Source: Paludibacteraceae bacterium
Lineage (GTDB): Bacteria > Bacteroidota > Bacteroidia > Bacteroidales > Paludibacteraceae
DNA: 64,000 nt
Reading direction: 5' to 3'
Assembly: GCA_024399955.1 (NCBI GenBank)
Contig: JAKSNH010000011.1
Location: forward strand, 1-64,000
In this document: positions 42,847 to 54,581 of the stretch, one piece after another
How the letters are laid out: each line of letters starts with the position of its first letter
Position numbering within the stretch: position 1 is the stretch's first letter
Notes under the pieces: generated by a model
What the model was told of the DNA's origin: nothing
Databases searched by the model: none
What the model saw: only the letters and a program-made list of their open reading frames with translations
Program-made: the position numbers and the translations under genes

Positions 42847-43597
42847 ATTGTTTAGCTTCAATCAATAAATCACGTATATTACTTAATTGAACTTGATTAG
42901 CAGCATCGGAGATGGCCATATCAGGGTTGGGGTGCGTTTCTATAAACACACCATCTACGCCAACGGCCAAGGCGGCTCGCATCAGGTATGGTACCATCGA
43001 TCTGTTACCACCGGTTACACCGGATTGAGTGGATGGCTGCTGTACGCTGTGTGTGGCATCAAAGATAACAGGGCAACCGAACTTACGCATTTCAACTAAA
43101 CCGGTCATATCTACTACCAATCTGCCATAGCCAAAACTGTTGCCACGTTCGGTGAGCCAGATCTCATTGCTTGAATTAGATGCTTGCTTAACCTTCTCAA
43201 TAGCCCCTTTCATATCCCAAGGAGCCATAAACTGACCTTTCTTGATATTGACTATCTTACCGGTACGAGCTGCGGCTTGTAATAGGTCGGTTTGACGACT
43301 GAGGAAGGCAGGGATCTGCAGCACATCGGCCACTTCCGCCACCGGCTGGCACTGCCAACTCTCATGCACATCTGTTAGGATGGGCAATCCAAAGGTTTGC
43401 TTCACTTCCTGCAAAATCTTCAGCCCTTCCTCCATGCCAATGCCTCGTTGGGACAACGAAGTGCGGTTTGCTTTGTCGTAGGAGGACTTGAAGTACAAAC
43501 GGATGTTCAACTCGTTGCAGACTTGCTTGAGCGTCTCTGCAGTCTGCATTACCATTTCTCTATTTTCAATAGCACAAGGCCCGGCAATTAAAAACAT
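42824..43597 (-). CDS. kdsA: KDO-8-phosphate synthase
   Basis: TIM-barrel enzyme of 257 residues condensing arabinose-5-P with phosphoenolpyruvate. Marks: LIAGPCAIE, FKSSYDKANRTS, LTDVHESWQ, IPAFLSRQTDLL, NIKKGQFMAPWDM, DATHSVQQP and GVDGVFIETHPNPD. Start at MFLIAGPC is slightly short of the family but keeps the first strand. It indicates a KDO-containing LPS. Confidence 0.96.
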   Translation of the reverse strand: MFLIAGPCAIENREMVMQTAETLKQVCNELNIRLYFKSSYDKANRTSLSQRGIGMEEGLKILQEVKQTFGLPILTDVHESWQCQPVAEVADVLQIPAFLSRQTDLLQAAARTGKIVNIKKGQFMAPWDMKGAIEKVKQASNSSNEIWLTERGNSFGYGRLVVDMTGLVEMRKFGCPVIFDATHSVQQPSTQSGVTGGNRSMVPYLMRAALAVGVDGVFIETHPNPDMAISDAANQVQLSNIRDLLIEAKQYDILGTR

Positions 43598-43620
43598 AAA
43601 TATCTGCTTTTTGAGGTCAA

Positions 43621-44814
43621 TTATTTTTTCTTAACGTTGTACACGCGTATCCAATCTACATTCAGTTCGCCTTCACTGATAGCAGCCTTTTCGAATTGGA
43701 ATGAATAGAGGTGCAGATAGAGTTTTTCGCCTTTAGGCAGGGTATTCTTCATTCTGCATACCTCTAAATTGTTGACGAACCACACGATTTCGTCTTTCTG
43801 CCACGAGAGGGTAAAGATAGTATAGGCGAGTAATGACGTTTCTGAAATCTTGCGTAAATCTTCGGTTTTGATATCGGTTTTAATACCACACATAATCTTC
43901 TTACTCGTGCTATCAAAGATGGAAATATATGGTACGTGATTGCGGCTACGCAGATAAACGCCGTGGTTTAACGTGCCGCTGCATTTACATTTAACTTGCA
44001 CTACACTGCCTTCCTCAATAGCCACAGCATCGGTGTACAAAGCATCCGATGAATAGGGGAAAGTTTTCATGTACATACCCTTTTTTATGTCCCATGCACG
44101 ACCTTCGCACTCTTCTTTCTTGGTAAAAATGGTTAATACACTATTGTTGGTGTCTACCATCTTACCATCGCAATAAGCTTGTTGCTCGTTGCCGTATGAG
44201 TGAGCACTAATAAATTTGTCATTAGGATAGATAAAACCGAGTTTCCATGCTGAGTTGCGCAGGTTAACCCACTCAAAATCATCATTGAAAGCTAATTCAA
44301 ATTGCTCCCAACGTTCCACATTCTTCTTGTCTGCATGTAAGAAGAAAACTATGTCACTGTCATTTTTGAGTTCATTGTAACGCTCTTCTAACTTGCATTC
44401 TTCGGTCAAAGTCCAACGATTCTTGTCTTTCCAGAAATCATTGCGTTTGTGGAAGTCAGCGGTTTCTGTTTCAGCCTTTAGTTCCAAGAAACGTTGTACA
44501 GACATACGTTCCTCTTCTTTGCCATTACGCAGGTAGGTACGAACGTACTTATCTCTGCATAATTTCTGGAATTCTGCCATGGTCTTGTATTCAGGAGTGC
44601 GCTCATACTTGGTCTTGATGAGTTCCTCTTTCTTGGCAATGAAATCAGGAGCAGTAACTTTTTTCTCCAATTCTTTGTATTCCGCCAATAGGGCACTTTT
44701 CTCTACCTCACGATAACGTTTGGCATTAATCGCTACTTGGTTCAGTGTTTTTTCAAAATTAGGCGTTGTGGTCAATTGACCGCGGACTAACGCCTTTAAA
44801 AAGAATAGATCCAT
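43621..44814 (-). CDS. Unusual GH16/concanavalin-like protein with N-terminal coiled coil
   Basis: Protein of 397 residues without a signal peptide. Residues ~1-190 are highly charged, helix-rich and coiled-coil-like (SALLAEYKELEKKV, ECKLEERYNELKNDSD). Residues ~195-397 resemble the jelly-roll of GH16-type concanavalin folds (HGVYLRSRNHVPYISIFD, TIFTLSWQKDEIVWFVNN, LNVDWIRVYNV at the end). The catalytic ExDxxE motif of GH16 is missing, so it is probably a non-enzymatic binding protein, apparently cytoplasmic. It sits inside the gyrB-to-kdsA run. Function unknown. Confidence 0.72.
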   Translation of the reverse strand: MDLFFLKALVRGQLTTTPNFEKTLNQVAINAKRYREVEKSALLAEYKELEKKVTAPDFIAKKEELIKTKYERTPEYKTMAEFQKLCRDKYVRTYLRNGKEEERMSVQRFLELKAETETADFHKRNDFWKDKNRWTLTEECKLEERYNELKNDSDIVFFLHADKKNVERWEQFELAFNDDFEWVNLRNSAWKLGFIYPNDKFISAHSYGNEQQAYCDGKMVDTNNSVLTIFTKKEECEGRAWDIKKGMYMKTFPYSSDALYTDAVAIEEGSVVQVKCKCSGTLNHGVYLRSRNHVPYISIFDSTSKKIMCGIKTDIKTEDLRKISETSLLAYTIFTLSWQKDEIVWFVNNLEVCRMKNTLPKGEKLYLHLYSFQFEKAAISEGELNVDWIRVYNVKKK

Positions 44815-44829
44815 AATAGTGGTATTAAT

Positions 44830-45398
44830 TTAATGATGATTCTTGTTAATTCTTTCTTGCAGTTCCTCAATGGATGATACGAAATATGGACGATAACATT
44901 CATTTTCCGGAAGGAAACTTAATTCCTTCATACGAGCAAATAACACTCGCAATCCATCATAGAAACCATTGTAATTCAGTACATAAATACGTTTTTTGTG
45001 CTCTTTGACTGTGCCGCTGGATACCGCATCAAACATTTCGTCTAAGGTGCCATAACTGCCTGGAAGAACAATAAAACAGTCGGCAATCTGACGCATGGTG
45101 TTTTTGCGTTCAGCCATGTTAGCCACCTCCACTAACTCGTCGCAATTATCAGCCAATCGTCCAAACGCAATAATAGAGTGAGGAATAACACCGATAATCT
45201 TTTGATTAGCATGAGGCTGACTTGCACCGTCTCTAGTCTGCTTAAACGTTTCGCTCACTCGAGTCATCAATCCTCCTGTGGCTCCGCCATAAACTAAGTT
45301 ATGGCCGTCTTTAGCTAACCATTGACCAATTACATTCCCAAGTTGCAAGTAATCTTCAGGAATACAATCTTTCGCCGAGCAATAAACAGCAATATTCA

Positions 45399-45399
<1 letters not shown>
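44830..45399 (-). CDS. LOG family nucleotide hydrolase
   Basis: Rossmann-type protein of 189 residues of the TIGR00730 family, mostly nucleoside-5'-monophosphate phosphoribohydrolases (LOG). Marks: VYGGATGGLM near 39 and LPGSYGTLDEMFDAVS, a variant of the PGGxGTxxE motif in which the second Gly is Ser. Start overlaps the gyrB stop (TAATG). Confidence 0.9.
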
Positions 45400-47588
<2,189 letters not shown>

Positions 47589-47619
47589 CTATCCGGTTAC
47601 CGGGTATGTTCTAAGTGTG

Positions 47620-48057
47620 TTATGAGGGAATAATGGAAGATATTTCGGAGTATGTAAAACCTCGTTGCAGTAAGAATCGAATAAGTTGTTCGCGGTTGTC
47701 CGTCTTCTTCTTGCTCACCACCTTGCGCAATATTGCAAAATAGTCCTGTTCATCGAGGTTGTTCAAGGAGTCATCAATGTCATCTTCGTCAATATATTTG
47801 GCCAACAACCCTGCCTTAATCTTCATTCGCCCCCAACCTTGATATAATAATTTATCATGTGCAAAGGCTTTGGCATAGCGGTTGTTGTTGATAAAATTAT
47901 TCTTTACTAATTCGTCAATTACACTTTGTTCATCGGCAGAATCGCAACCCCATTGACGTAATTTAATGCGCACATCTTCTTCGCAATGCTCAGCCATTGC
48001 GGCATAGTGTGCTGCCTTCTTAATCAAGTCTGGCAGTAAGTATTCGGTCGTTTCCAT
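47620..48057 (-). CDS. recX: RecX-like regulator of RecA
   Basis: Small helical protein of 145 residues. RecX modulates RecA filaments. Marks: CEEDVRIKLRQWGCD, VIDELVKNNFINNNRYAKAFAHDKL, WGRMKIKAGL and LLQRGFTYSEI. Overlaps prmC by 38 bp, so coupled. Length is normal for RecX. Confidence 0.88.
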   Translation of the reverse strand: METTEYLLPDLIKKAAHYAAMAEHCEEDVRIKLRQWGCDSADEQSVIDELVKNNFINNNRYAKAFAHDKLLYQGWGRMKIKAGLLAKYIDEDDIDDSLNNLDEQDYFAILRKVVSKKKTDNREQLIRFLLQRGFTYSEISSIIPS

Positions 48058-48853
48058 AACTATCTCGTTTTAATTGAATATCTACATATCCTTCTTTCTT
48101 CATCAGTTCGCACATGGCATCCCCCATCTTTTGATTGATTTCAAATACGACAATAGGTGCTTTCTTTATCTTTGCAATCCGTCTATAAAAACGTAGAGGA
48201 TCGTCATCCGGCACAAAAAGTGCAGTACCCGGTTCATAATTCAAAACGGTTTCTTCCATCTCCCCTTTTTCCTGCTCAAGGATGTAAGGCGGATTACTGA
48301 TAATCATGTCAAAATTCCTTATTTCATCGGAAAAAACATCCCCTTCTATAAAGTGAACATCTGCCTTGTTCTTTTCTGCATTCTCTTTGGCAACAACCAA
48401 CGCCTCTTTACTAACATCCATACCCCAAATTTCCCAATCGGGATGTCTCTTCTTGACGGCAATGGCGATACAGCCGCTGCCGGTACCAATATCCAATACC
48501 CGAATAGGTTGAGAGTGGCTCAAGGGGTGGTTTGTAGTTCCTATCAAAGTGTCAATATGTTCAACCATCTCTGCCGTCTCAGGACGAGGTATTAATGTGG
48601 CAGGAGTGACCCGTAAATCCAATCCCATCCACATTGTATGACCAAAAATGTACTGAATTGGCTCTTTTTTTTGAATTCTTTGCAAAATTACTTTGTAATT
48701 TGAAATATTTTTTGTAACTTTGCCGCCCATTAGGATTTGCGTGCGTGTGAGACCGGTCGTTTCTTCTACAATCCAATAGGCAATTTCTTCTGCTTCTTGG
48801 GGCGAATAAAGACCGTTTAGGTCCGAGACAATATGTTGAATAATTTCTTTCAC
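48020..48853 (-). CDS. prmC: Release factor glutamine methyltransferase
   Basis: Methylates the GGQ glutamine of release factors; 277 residues. Marks: N-terminal helical domain, LIPRPETAEMVE, DIGTGSGCIAIAVKKRHPD (SAM site) and the active NPPY (IISNPPYI). The GTG at 48853 is chosen: it lies exactly 5 nt from the -7 box, whereas the upstream ATG lies inside the promoter. The mRNA is probably leaderless. Confidence 0.93.
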   Translation of the reverse strand: MKEIIQHIVSDLNGLYSPQEAEEIAYWIVEETTGLTRTQILMGGKVTKNISNYKVILQRIQKKEPIQYIFGHTMWMGLDLRVTPATLIPRPETAEMVEHIDTLIGTTNHPLSHSQPIRVLDIGTGSGCIAIAVKKRHPDWEIWGMDVSKEALVVAKENAEKNKADVHFIEGDVFSDEIRNFDMIISNPPYILEQEKGEMEETVLNYEPGTALFVPDDDPLRFYRRIAKIKKAPIVVFEINQKMGDAMCELMKKEGYVDIQLKRDSYGNDRILTARLD

Positions 48854-48857
48854 GCTG

Positions 48858-48889
48858 CAAAAGTACAAAAAAATGTTGGAATATACAAA
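48858..48889 (-). promoter_or_regulatory. prmC promoter
   Basis: Minus-strand TTTG (complement of 48886-48889), 20 bp, TACTTTTG (complement of 48858-48865). It overlaps the first codons of ribD. Confidence 0.82.
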
Positions 48890-49889
48890 ATATATTGAAA
48901 GAACTTTACAATTAGCCCGCGTAGGAGCATATTATGTAGCGCCCAATCCAATGGTTGGTGCACTTTTGGTGGACGAAAGGGGAACTATTTTAGGTGAAGG
49001 GTGGCACCATGTTTATGGTGGTCCTCATGCCGAAGTAGAGTGCTTTCGGGATGTGGAAAAACGGAATCAATCGGTGGATTATAAGCGCTGCACCTTATTT
49101 GTTAGTCTTGAGCCTTGTTCGCATTACGGTAAAACGCCTCCGTGCGCGAAGTTAATTATAGAAAAAGGAGTGGGGCATGTGGTGGTAGGTATCTTAGACC
49201 CTAATCCCAAGGTGGCCGGTCAAGGTGTTCAGATGATGCAGGATGCCGGAATATGTGTGGAAGTGGGTGTGTGCGAAGAGCAATGCCGTGAACTGAATAA
49301 ACGATTCTTGTGTTTGCAGGAAAAAGGACGACCATACGTGACGCTTAAATGGGCACAAACAAAAGATGGCTATTTGGATAAACTGCGCGATGAAAACGCA
49401 GCAGATAGTCAGTCCCCGTTAGTTATTTCAACGCCATTGACCAAGCAAATCGTTCATAAAATGCGAGCCGAGAATATGGCTATACTTGTAGGATCAGGAA
49501 CGGCACTAAAAGATAATCCGCGTCTATTAACCACCCATTGGCCGGGACGAAATCCTATTCGCGTTCTATTAGATAGACGGGGACGAGTACCGATGAATAG
49601 TAGGATTTTTTCGAATGATGCCGAAACAATCGTCTATCGTGAGTGCACCGATTGGGCATTTATTTTGTCGGATTTAGCCACGCGTGGCATACATTCTGTA
49701 CTCGTGGAAGGAGGAGCGCAAGTGTTGCAAACGATTATACAATCCGGAGTGTGGGATGAAATGCATATTGAAATCAGCAATAATGAATTAGGCGCACCAG
49801 GAGTACCTGCGCCCACGGTTAAACTGCCGTACATGCCCACTACGATACAAGATAATCATTATATGTATGAAATCAAGAACCAACATTAA
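48873..49889 (+). CDS. ribD: Bifunctional riboflavin deaminase/reductase
   Basis: Protein of 338 residues catalysing the second and third steps of riboflavin synthesis. Deaminase domain: HAE at 52-54, PCSHYGKTPPC with Cys82 and Cys91. Reductase domain from ~145 (PYVTLKWAQTKDGYL, NPIRVLLDRRGRVP, VEGGAQVLQTII). First gene of a long plus-strand run; overlaps the next gene by 23 bp. Confidence 0.95.
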   Translation: MLEYTKYIERTLQLARVGAYYVAPNPMVGALLVDERGTILGEGWHHVYGGPHAEVECFRDVEKRNQSVDYKRCTLFVSLEPCSHYGKTPPCAKLIIEKGVGHVVVGILDPNPKVAGQGVQMMQDAGICVEVGVCEEQCRELNKRFLCLQEKGRPYVTLKWAQTKDGYLDKLRDENAADSQSPLVISTPLTKQIVHKMRAENMAILVGSGTALKDNPRLLTTHWPGRNPIRVLLDRRGRVPMNSRIFSNDAETIVYRECTDWAFILSDLATRGIHSVLVEGGAQVLQTIIQSGVWDEMHIEISNNELGAPGVPAPTVKLPYMPTTIQDNHYMYEIKNQH

Positions 49890-50715
49890 AATCTTACTAA
49901 TAACTTTGCTATGCGGAAGTTTATCTGCCTGCTCGGTGTTTCATAAACAGCAGGTGGAGGGGGTTGTGGCTGAAGTGAATGGACAATACTTAACGTGCGC
50001 TGAACTAGATGACATAACTCGTGGTATGGAGGATAGCGCAGCTGTGGCTGATGCGTATATTCGTCAATGGGCAACCCAAATCATTGAGTATGCCGAGGCC
50101 AAAGATCGTGCTTCGAATGAATTAGAAGCGATGGTGGAGGATTATCGTCGTTCGTTGTATATTCATGAGTATGAACAACGATTAGTGACTAAATATAGTC
50201 CTCAAACATGGCAAGATTCCGTTGTGGCTGCGTTTTATGAACAACAACAGTCTCGGTTTGTGTTGCACGACAATATTGTACAAGGTATTTTGTTGGTTAT
50301 GCCCCTTAAAACTCCTCAATTAGCCAACCTCAAAAAATGGTTGACTAACTTGGATGAGAAGAATACAGAGAAAATAGAAAAATATGCTTATCGCTATGCT
50401 ACCGGATATGAGTACTTCCCCAATGAGTGGAAAACAACCAATCAGATTGCTTTGCGATTACCACTTGAACTGGAAGCACTGCAGCAACAAATGAAACGTA
50501 CTAACCAAATTATAGTTGAGGATTCAATGTCTGTGTATGTGCTACAATTAACAGATAAACACTTTATCGGCGAAAAGATGCCTCTCTCCTATGCGAAGGA
50601 GGAGATTGAAGAGGTGCTGCTTAACCGATGGAAAGTGACTTTTTTGCAGCAACATCGCGAAGAATTATATAAAGATGCATTACGATATAATAAACTGAAA
50701 ATATATGAGAAATAA
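49867..50715 (+). CDS. PpiC/SurA-like lipoprotein chaperone
   Basis: Lipoprotein of 282 residues; lipobox LSAC, Cys22. Begins its mature part with VAEVNGQYLTCAELDDI, typical of SurA/PrsA N-domains, followed by helical segments and no recognisable PPIase core. Likely a periplasmic chaperone without isomerase activity. It overlaps ribD by 23 bp and the next SurA-like gene by 11 bp. Confidence 0.75.
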   Translation: MKSRTNIKILLITLLCGSLSACSVFHKQQVEGVVAEVNGQYLTCAELDDITRGMEDSAAVADAYIRQWATQIIEYAEAKDRASNELEAMVEDYRRSLYIHEYEQRLVTKYSPQTWQDSVVAAFYEQQQSRFVLHDNIVQGILLVMPLKTPQLANLKKWLTNLDEKNTEKIEKYAYRYATGYEYFPNEWKTTNQIALRLPLELEALQQQMKRTNQIIVEDSMSVYVLQLTDKHFIGEKMPLSYAKEEIEEVLLNRWKVTFLQQHREELYKDALRYNKLKIYEK

Positions 50716-52060
50716 GGTTTTTATAGCAACATTGATGGGGCTTGTTTTATCGGCACAGTTGGTTGCTGATAATATCATAGATGAAGTGATTTGGGTAGTT
50801 GGAGATGAGGCTATCCTGCGTAGCGAAGTAGAGGAGGAACGGTTGCGGGCTCAGTATGAAGGGCAATCTATTCATGGTGATCCCTATTGTGTTATTCCCG
50901 AGCAATTAGCTATTCAGAAATTATTCCTTCATCAGGCCGAATTGGATTCGGTTACGGCTAATGAATCAACTGTGAGCCACCAAGTGGATATGCGACTCAA
51001 TTACTACATCTCCCAAATTGGTTCCAAAGAAAAAATGGAGGAGTACTTCCGTAAACCGCAGAGCGAGATACGCGAGGAGCTGATGACTACGGTGCGTAAT
51101 CAGATGATTATTCAACAAATGCAGCAAAAACTGACATCGCACATCAAACCTACTCCTGCAGAAATAAGACGTTTCTACAATACTATCCCCTCTGACTCTA
51201 TTCCTACTATCCCTGCACAAGTGGAGGTGCAGATTTTGAGTTTTGAACCCGCTGTTCCTCGTGAAGAAGTGGATCGTATCAAAAATCAACTACGCGATTT
51301 CACCGACCGTATTACCTCTGGCAAGGCGGACTTCGGTATGTTGGCACGTCTTTATTCAGAGGATCCGGAAAGTGCTAAACGCGGAGGAGAACTGGGGTTT
51401 GTTGGGAAGGGACAATTAGTGAGTGAGTTCGCCGATGTGGCGTTCAACTTGAACGACCCCAAGAAAGTAAGTCGTATTGTGGAAACAGAATATGGTTATC
51501 ATATCATTCAGTTAATCGAGAAAAAAGGTGACCGTATCAATTGCCGCCACATCCTTTTGCGTCCCCGTGTATCTGCACAAGATAAAGTAAAGTCCCTGGA
51601 AAAACTGGACTCTATCGCTAATATCATTCGAGATAGTGCCGATGCTACGTTTGAACAAGCGGTGGCTATCTTCTCCCAAGACAAACAAACGGCGATGAAT
51701 GCAGGCGTTATGATGAATCCCAACACTGGATCCAGCAAATTTGAATATCAGGACCTGCCGTCCGAGATTGCCAAACAGATTTATGCGATGAAAGAAGGCG
51801 ATATATCTGAACCATTTGTTATGATGGACGAAATGAAGAATAAAGAAGTGTGTGCCATCGTGCGCTTGCGCTCCCGCCAAGATATTCATAAGGCTAACCT
51901 TGTGGATGACTTCCAAGTGGTTAGACAAATGTTAGAACAAAAACTTAGTGCCGAGTTCATTCAACAATGGATTAGCAAAAAACAAAAAGAAACATACGTA
52001 CATATAGACGATAATTGGAAGGGATGTGACTTTGAGTATCCCGGATGGATTCACGACTAA
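50705..52060 (+). CDS. SurA-like periplasmic peptidyl-prolyl isomerase
   Basis: Exported protein of 451 residues; signal peptide ends QLVA. SurA N-domain (IIDEVIWVVGDEAILRSEVE), then two parvulin domains: residues ~175-280 (MLARLYSEDPESAKRGGELGF, VETEYGYHIIQLIEKKGDRI) and ~285-390 (INCRHILLRPRV, EQAVAIFSQDKQTAMNAGVM, MKEGDISEPF). Assists outer-membrane protein folding. Pairs with the preceding lipoprotein. Confidence 0.93.
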   Translation: MRNKVFIATLMGLVLSAQLVADNIIDEVIWVVGDEAILRSEVEEERLRAQYEGQSIHGDPYCVIPEQLAIQKLFLHQAELDSVTANESTVSHQVDMRLNYYISQIGSKEKMEEYFRKPQSEIREELMTTVRNQMIIQQMQQKLTSHIKPTPAEIRRFYNTIPSDSIPTIPAQVEVQILSFEPAVPREEVDRIKNQLRDFTDRITSGKADFGMLARLYSEDPESAKRGGELGFVGKGQLVSEFADVAFNLNDPKKVSRIVETEYGYHIIQLIEKKGDRINCRHILLRPRVSAQDKVKSLEKLDSIANIIRDSADATFEQAVAIFSQDKQTAMNAGVMMNPNTGSSKFEYQDLPSEIAKQIYAMKEGDISEPFVMMDEMKNKEVCAIVRLRSRQDIHKANLVDDFQVVRQMLEQKLSAEFIQQWISKKQKETYVHIDDNWKGCDFEYPGWIHD

Positions 52061-52066
52061 TCAACT

Positions 52067-53794
52067 ATGAGTAAGAGTCATAACATATTTTCTCAATGGT
52101 GTTGCTATGGGGTATGTGGATTGTTCTGCATAGCGACCAGCATACCTGCAATGGCCCAAAAGATGGTTTATTTGGAGCATTGTGAAACATTGAACTTTGA
52201 TAAAAAGCGCTTGCCGGATGCGCAGATATTACGAGGAAATGTGCGCTTCCGCCATGAAGATGCTCTCATGTTTTGCGACTCAGCGTATTTCTACGAAGCG
52301 ACCAACTCGTTTGATGCTTTCGGTCATGTTCGCTTTGAGCAAGGTGATACATTGCAAGGCTTTGGAGATGTGCTGTACTACGATGGTAACACGCAATTGG
52401 CACGTTTGCGCCACAACGTGCGTTTAATTCATAAACATACTGTCCTAAATACGGATAGTCTGAATTACGACCGTCCACGCAATCTTGCTTACTACCTTGC
52501 CGGAGGTACTATCCAAGATGATGTCAACCTGCTTTCTTCCGTATGGGGCGAGTATGGACCGGCCACTTATCGGGCCTTATTCCGTAAGACGGTGCATCTG
52601 CAAAACGAATCATTCACCTTGGATGCAGATACTCTTATCTACAACACCCAAACAAACGTGGCGCAATTAGTATCTCCAACGGAAATTGTGTACGAAGGAG
52701 AAACAACCATTCTTTCGTCTAATGGTTGGTACAATACCGAAACCGAACAGTCCATGCTGTTAGATAGTAGCCTAATTATTCATGGAAACGGCAAAACACT
52801 AACCGGTGATACCATTTTCTATGATAAACACATTGGCGTGGGAAATGTGTATGGACACATGGTATTAAACGATACAGTGCAGAAAATGAGCCTTTGTGGC
52901 AACTATGGCATCGTTTACGAAAAGGAACAAGGCGGTTTTGCTACCGATAGTGCTTATATGTTAGATTGGTCACAACCCAATAAATCGTATATTCATGCCG
53001 ATACGTTATTCACCGAACAAGTGCCTTATCAACATCTGATTTTATTGCCTCGGGACAGTGTTCTGCAAGATTCAGCATGGGTCATTACCCAATACGATTC
53101 GCAGTATGTAGATTCAACGTATCGTCGGGTACGAGCCTTCTTCCATGTTCGCGCCTACTCAAATGACTATCAAGTGGTTTGCGACTCAATGGTTTATATA
53201 GGCTTGGATTCAACAGCAACTATGTACCATGAACCCGTCTGCTGGAGTGATGACAATCAGATTTCAGCGGATACCATCTTTATCTACCTTCGTAATGGCA
53301 CCATTGACTATGTACATGGCGTAGGAAGTGCATTGGGAGTAAAGCAAGAAGGAGAGGAAGAATTTGACCAATTATCCGGCAAAGAAATGAAAGCCTTTAT
53401 ACGTGATGGCGAACTAAAGGAAGTGCAAGTCAGCGGTAATGCAGAGACTGTTTTCTATCCGCGTAATGACGATAGCACATATGTGGGCGTGAATAAATCT
53501 CAAAGCAGTTACGTCAATCTCTATTTGGAGAACAACCATATTCACCATGTGCGATTCACTACCACTACTACCGGTACGCTCTATCCTTTAGATCAAATCA
53601 AACCCGAAGAAACACGTTTGGTGGGATTCTTTTGGGCGGTGCAGGAACGACCGGCTAATCCGCAGGATATATTCAATCGTCCGGAACGCACCGTACGACC
53701 TATTCAAAAATCCATCTCGGCAACCGATGATGAGAATGAAGAAGAGAAGAAACCACGTAAAACAAGTAAACCCAATAATAGATATAAAAAATGA
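52067..53794 (+). CDS. OstA-like protein (LPS transport, LptA/LptD N-domain type)
   Basis: Exported protein of 575 residues; an N-terminal hydrophobic segment ends with PAMA before QKMVY. The body consists of OstA beta-jellyroll repeats (ILRGNVRFRHEDALMFCDSAY, AFGHVRFEQGDTLQGFGDVLYY, LTGDTIFYDKHIGVGNVYGHM). The tail is Lys/Glu rich. It probably bridges LPS to the outer membrane. Located between SurA and a barrel protein. Confidence 0.88.
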   Translation: MSKSHNIFSQWCCYGVCGLFCIATSIPAMAQKMVYLEHCETLNFDKKRLPDAQILRGNVRFRHEDALMFCDSAYFYEATNSFDAFGHVRFEQGDTLQGFGDVLYYDGNTQLARLRHNVRLIHKHTVLNTDSLNYDRPRNLAYYLAGGTIQDDVNLLSSVWGEYGPATYRALFRKTVHLQNESFTLDADTLIYNTQTNVAQLVSPTEIVYEGETTILSSNGWYNTETEQSMLLDSSLIIHGNGKTLTGDTIFYDKHIGVGNVYGHMVLNDTVQKMSLCGNYGIVYEKEQGGFATDSAYMLDWSQPNKSYIHADTLFTEQVPYQHLILLPRDSVLQDSAWVITQYDSQYVDSTYRRVRAFFHVRAYSNDYQVVCDSMVYIGLDSTATMYHEPVCWSDDNQISADTIFIYLRNGTIDYVHGVGSALGVKQEGEEEFDQLSGKEMKAFIRDGELKEVQVSGNAETVFYPRNDDSTYVGVNKSQSSYVNLYLENNHIHHVRFTTTTTGTLYPLDQIKPEETRLVGFFWAVQERPANPQDIFNRPERTVRPIQKSISATDDENEEEKKPRKTSKPNNRYKK

Positions 53795-54579
53795 AACGTA
53801 CTCTAATTATCTTAATCACTCTAGCTATCACAAGTATTGTACCGGCTCAAATCAAACACGAAGTAGGTGTTCAGGTCGGATTTAATCAAACACTTTATCG
53901 TCTAAACACCCCGATAGATAAGAACAATATCAGTGGTGATCCATCTAAGTTGCATAAAGAACCATTAAATGGCATCAAATTGGGATTCATCTATGATGTG
54001 ACCTTTGTGAAAGGCTTCGGTTTATCCTCCTCGTTTAACTATAGTTATGGAGCACATACTTCTAAATGGGAGTCTTATCCGTATGACGCTCAGGGTAAGT
54101 TAATATCATTTAATCCTCTCTACGATTATAAGTACAGAGCCGAATCGCATCGTATTGAGTTGGCGTTGAATATGCAGTATAAATTCACCATCGCAGATAA
54201 TACCTATATTATGCTCTATACCGGTCCTGCTTTTCAGTATGTAGCTCAATATAATGCAGCGGACTATTTCAAAGAACACGAGTTCTCACCCAAACTTCCA
54301 ACAGAGTTTATTGGCACTTATGGCTACAATGCCGATGAAATGGAGAAATATTACAAGCGTTGGAATGTAACTTGGGGCATGGGTGTCGGCTTCCAATACG
54401 ACCGCTATTTCATTCGTGGCGGATATAGTTTTGGTCTGGTTAACCCGTATAAATACAACTCTTTTGGAGATATGGAGGAAATTAAAGCCGACCTGAAGGA
54501 TCCGCGGCAATCTACCCATGGTCGTATGGATCAATGGGAAATCAGTTTGGGTATTTATTTTTGGCAATCCGATAAGTAA
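53791..54579 (+). CDS. Outer-membrane beta-barrel protein
   Basis: Exported protein of 262 residues; signal peptide ends SIVPA before QIKHE. Strands include VGVQVGFNQTLYRL, YIMLYTGPAFQYVAQYN and WGMGVGFQYDRYFIRGGYSFGL, closing WEISLGIYFWQ. Similar to the barrel at 20804-21556. Role unknown; a PorT-like or OmpA-barrel-like family is possible but unproven. Confidence 0.8.
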   Translation: MKRTLIILITLAITSIVPAQIKHEVGVQVGFNQTLYRLNTPIDKNNISGDPSKLHKEPLNGIKLGFIYDVTFVKGFGLSSSFNYSYGAHTSKWESYPYDAQGKLISFNPLYDYKYRAESHRIELALNMQYKFTIADNTYIMLYTGPAFQYVAQYNAADYFKEHEFSPKLPTEFIGTYGYNADEMEKYYKRWNVTWGMGVGFQYDRYFIRGGYSFGLVNPYKYNSFGDMEEIKADLKDPRQSTHGRMDQWEISLGIYFWQSDK

Positions 54580-54581
54580 AT

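Noticed and set aside
48692-48722. Forward promoter inside prmC for ribD
   Set aside because: TTTG-19 bp-TAACTTTG lies in AT-rich coding sequence with a ~150-nt leader; spacing is off and the stretch is explained by the PrmC protein sequence.
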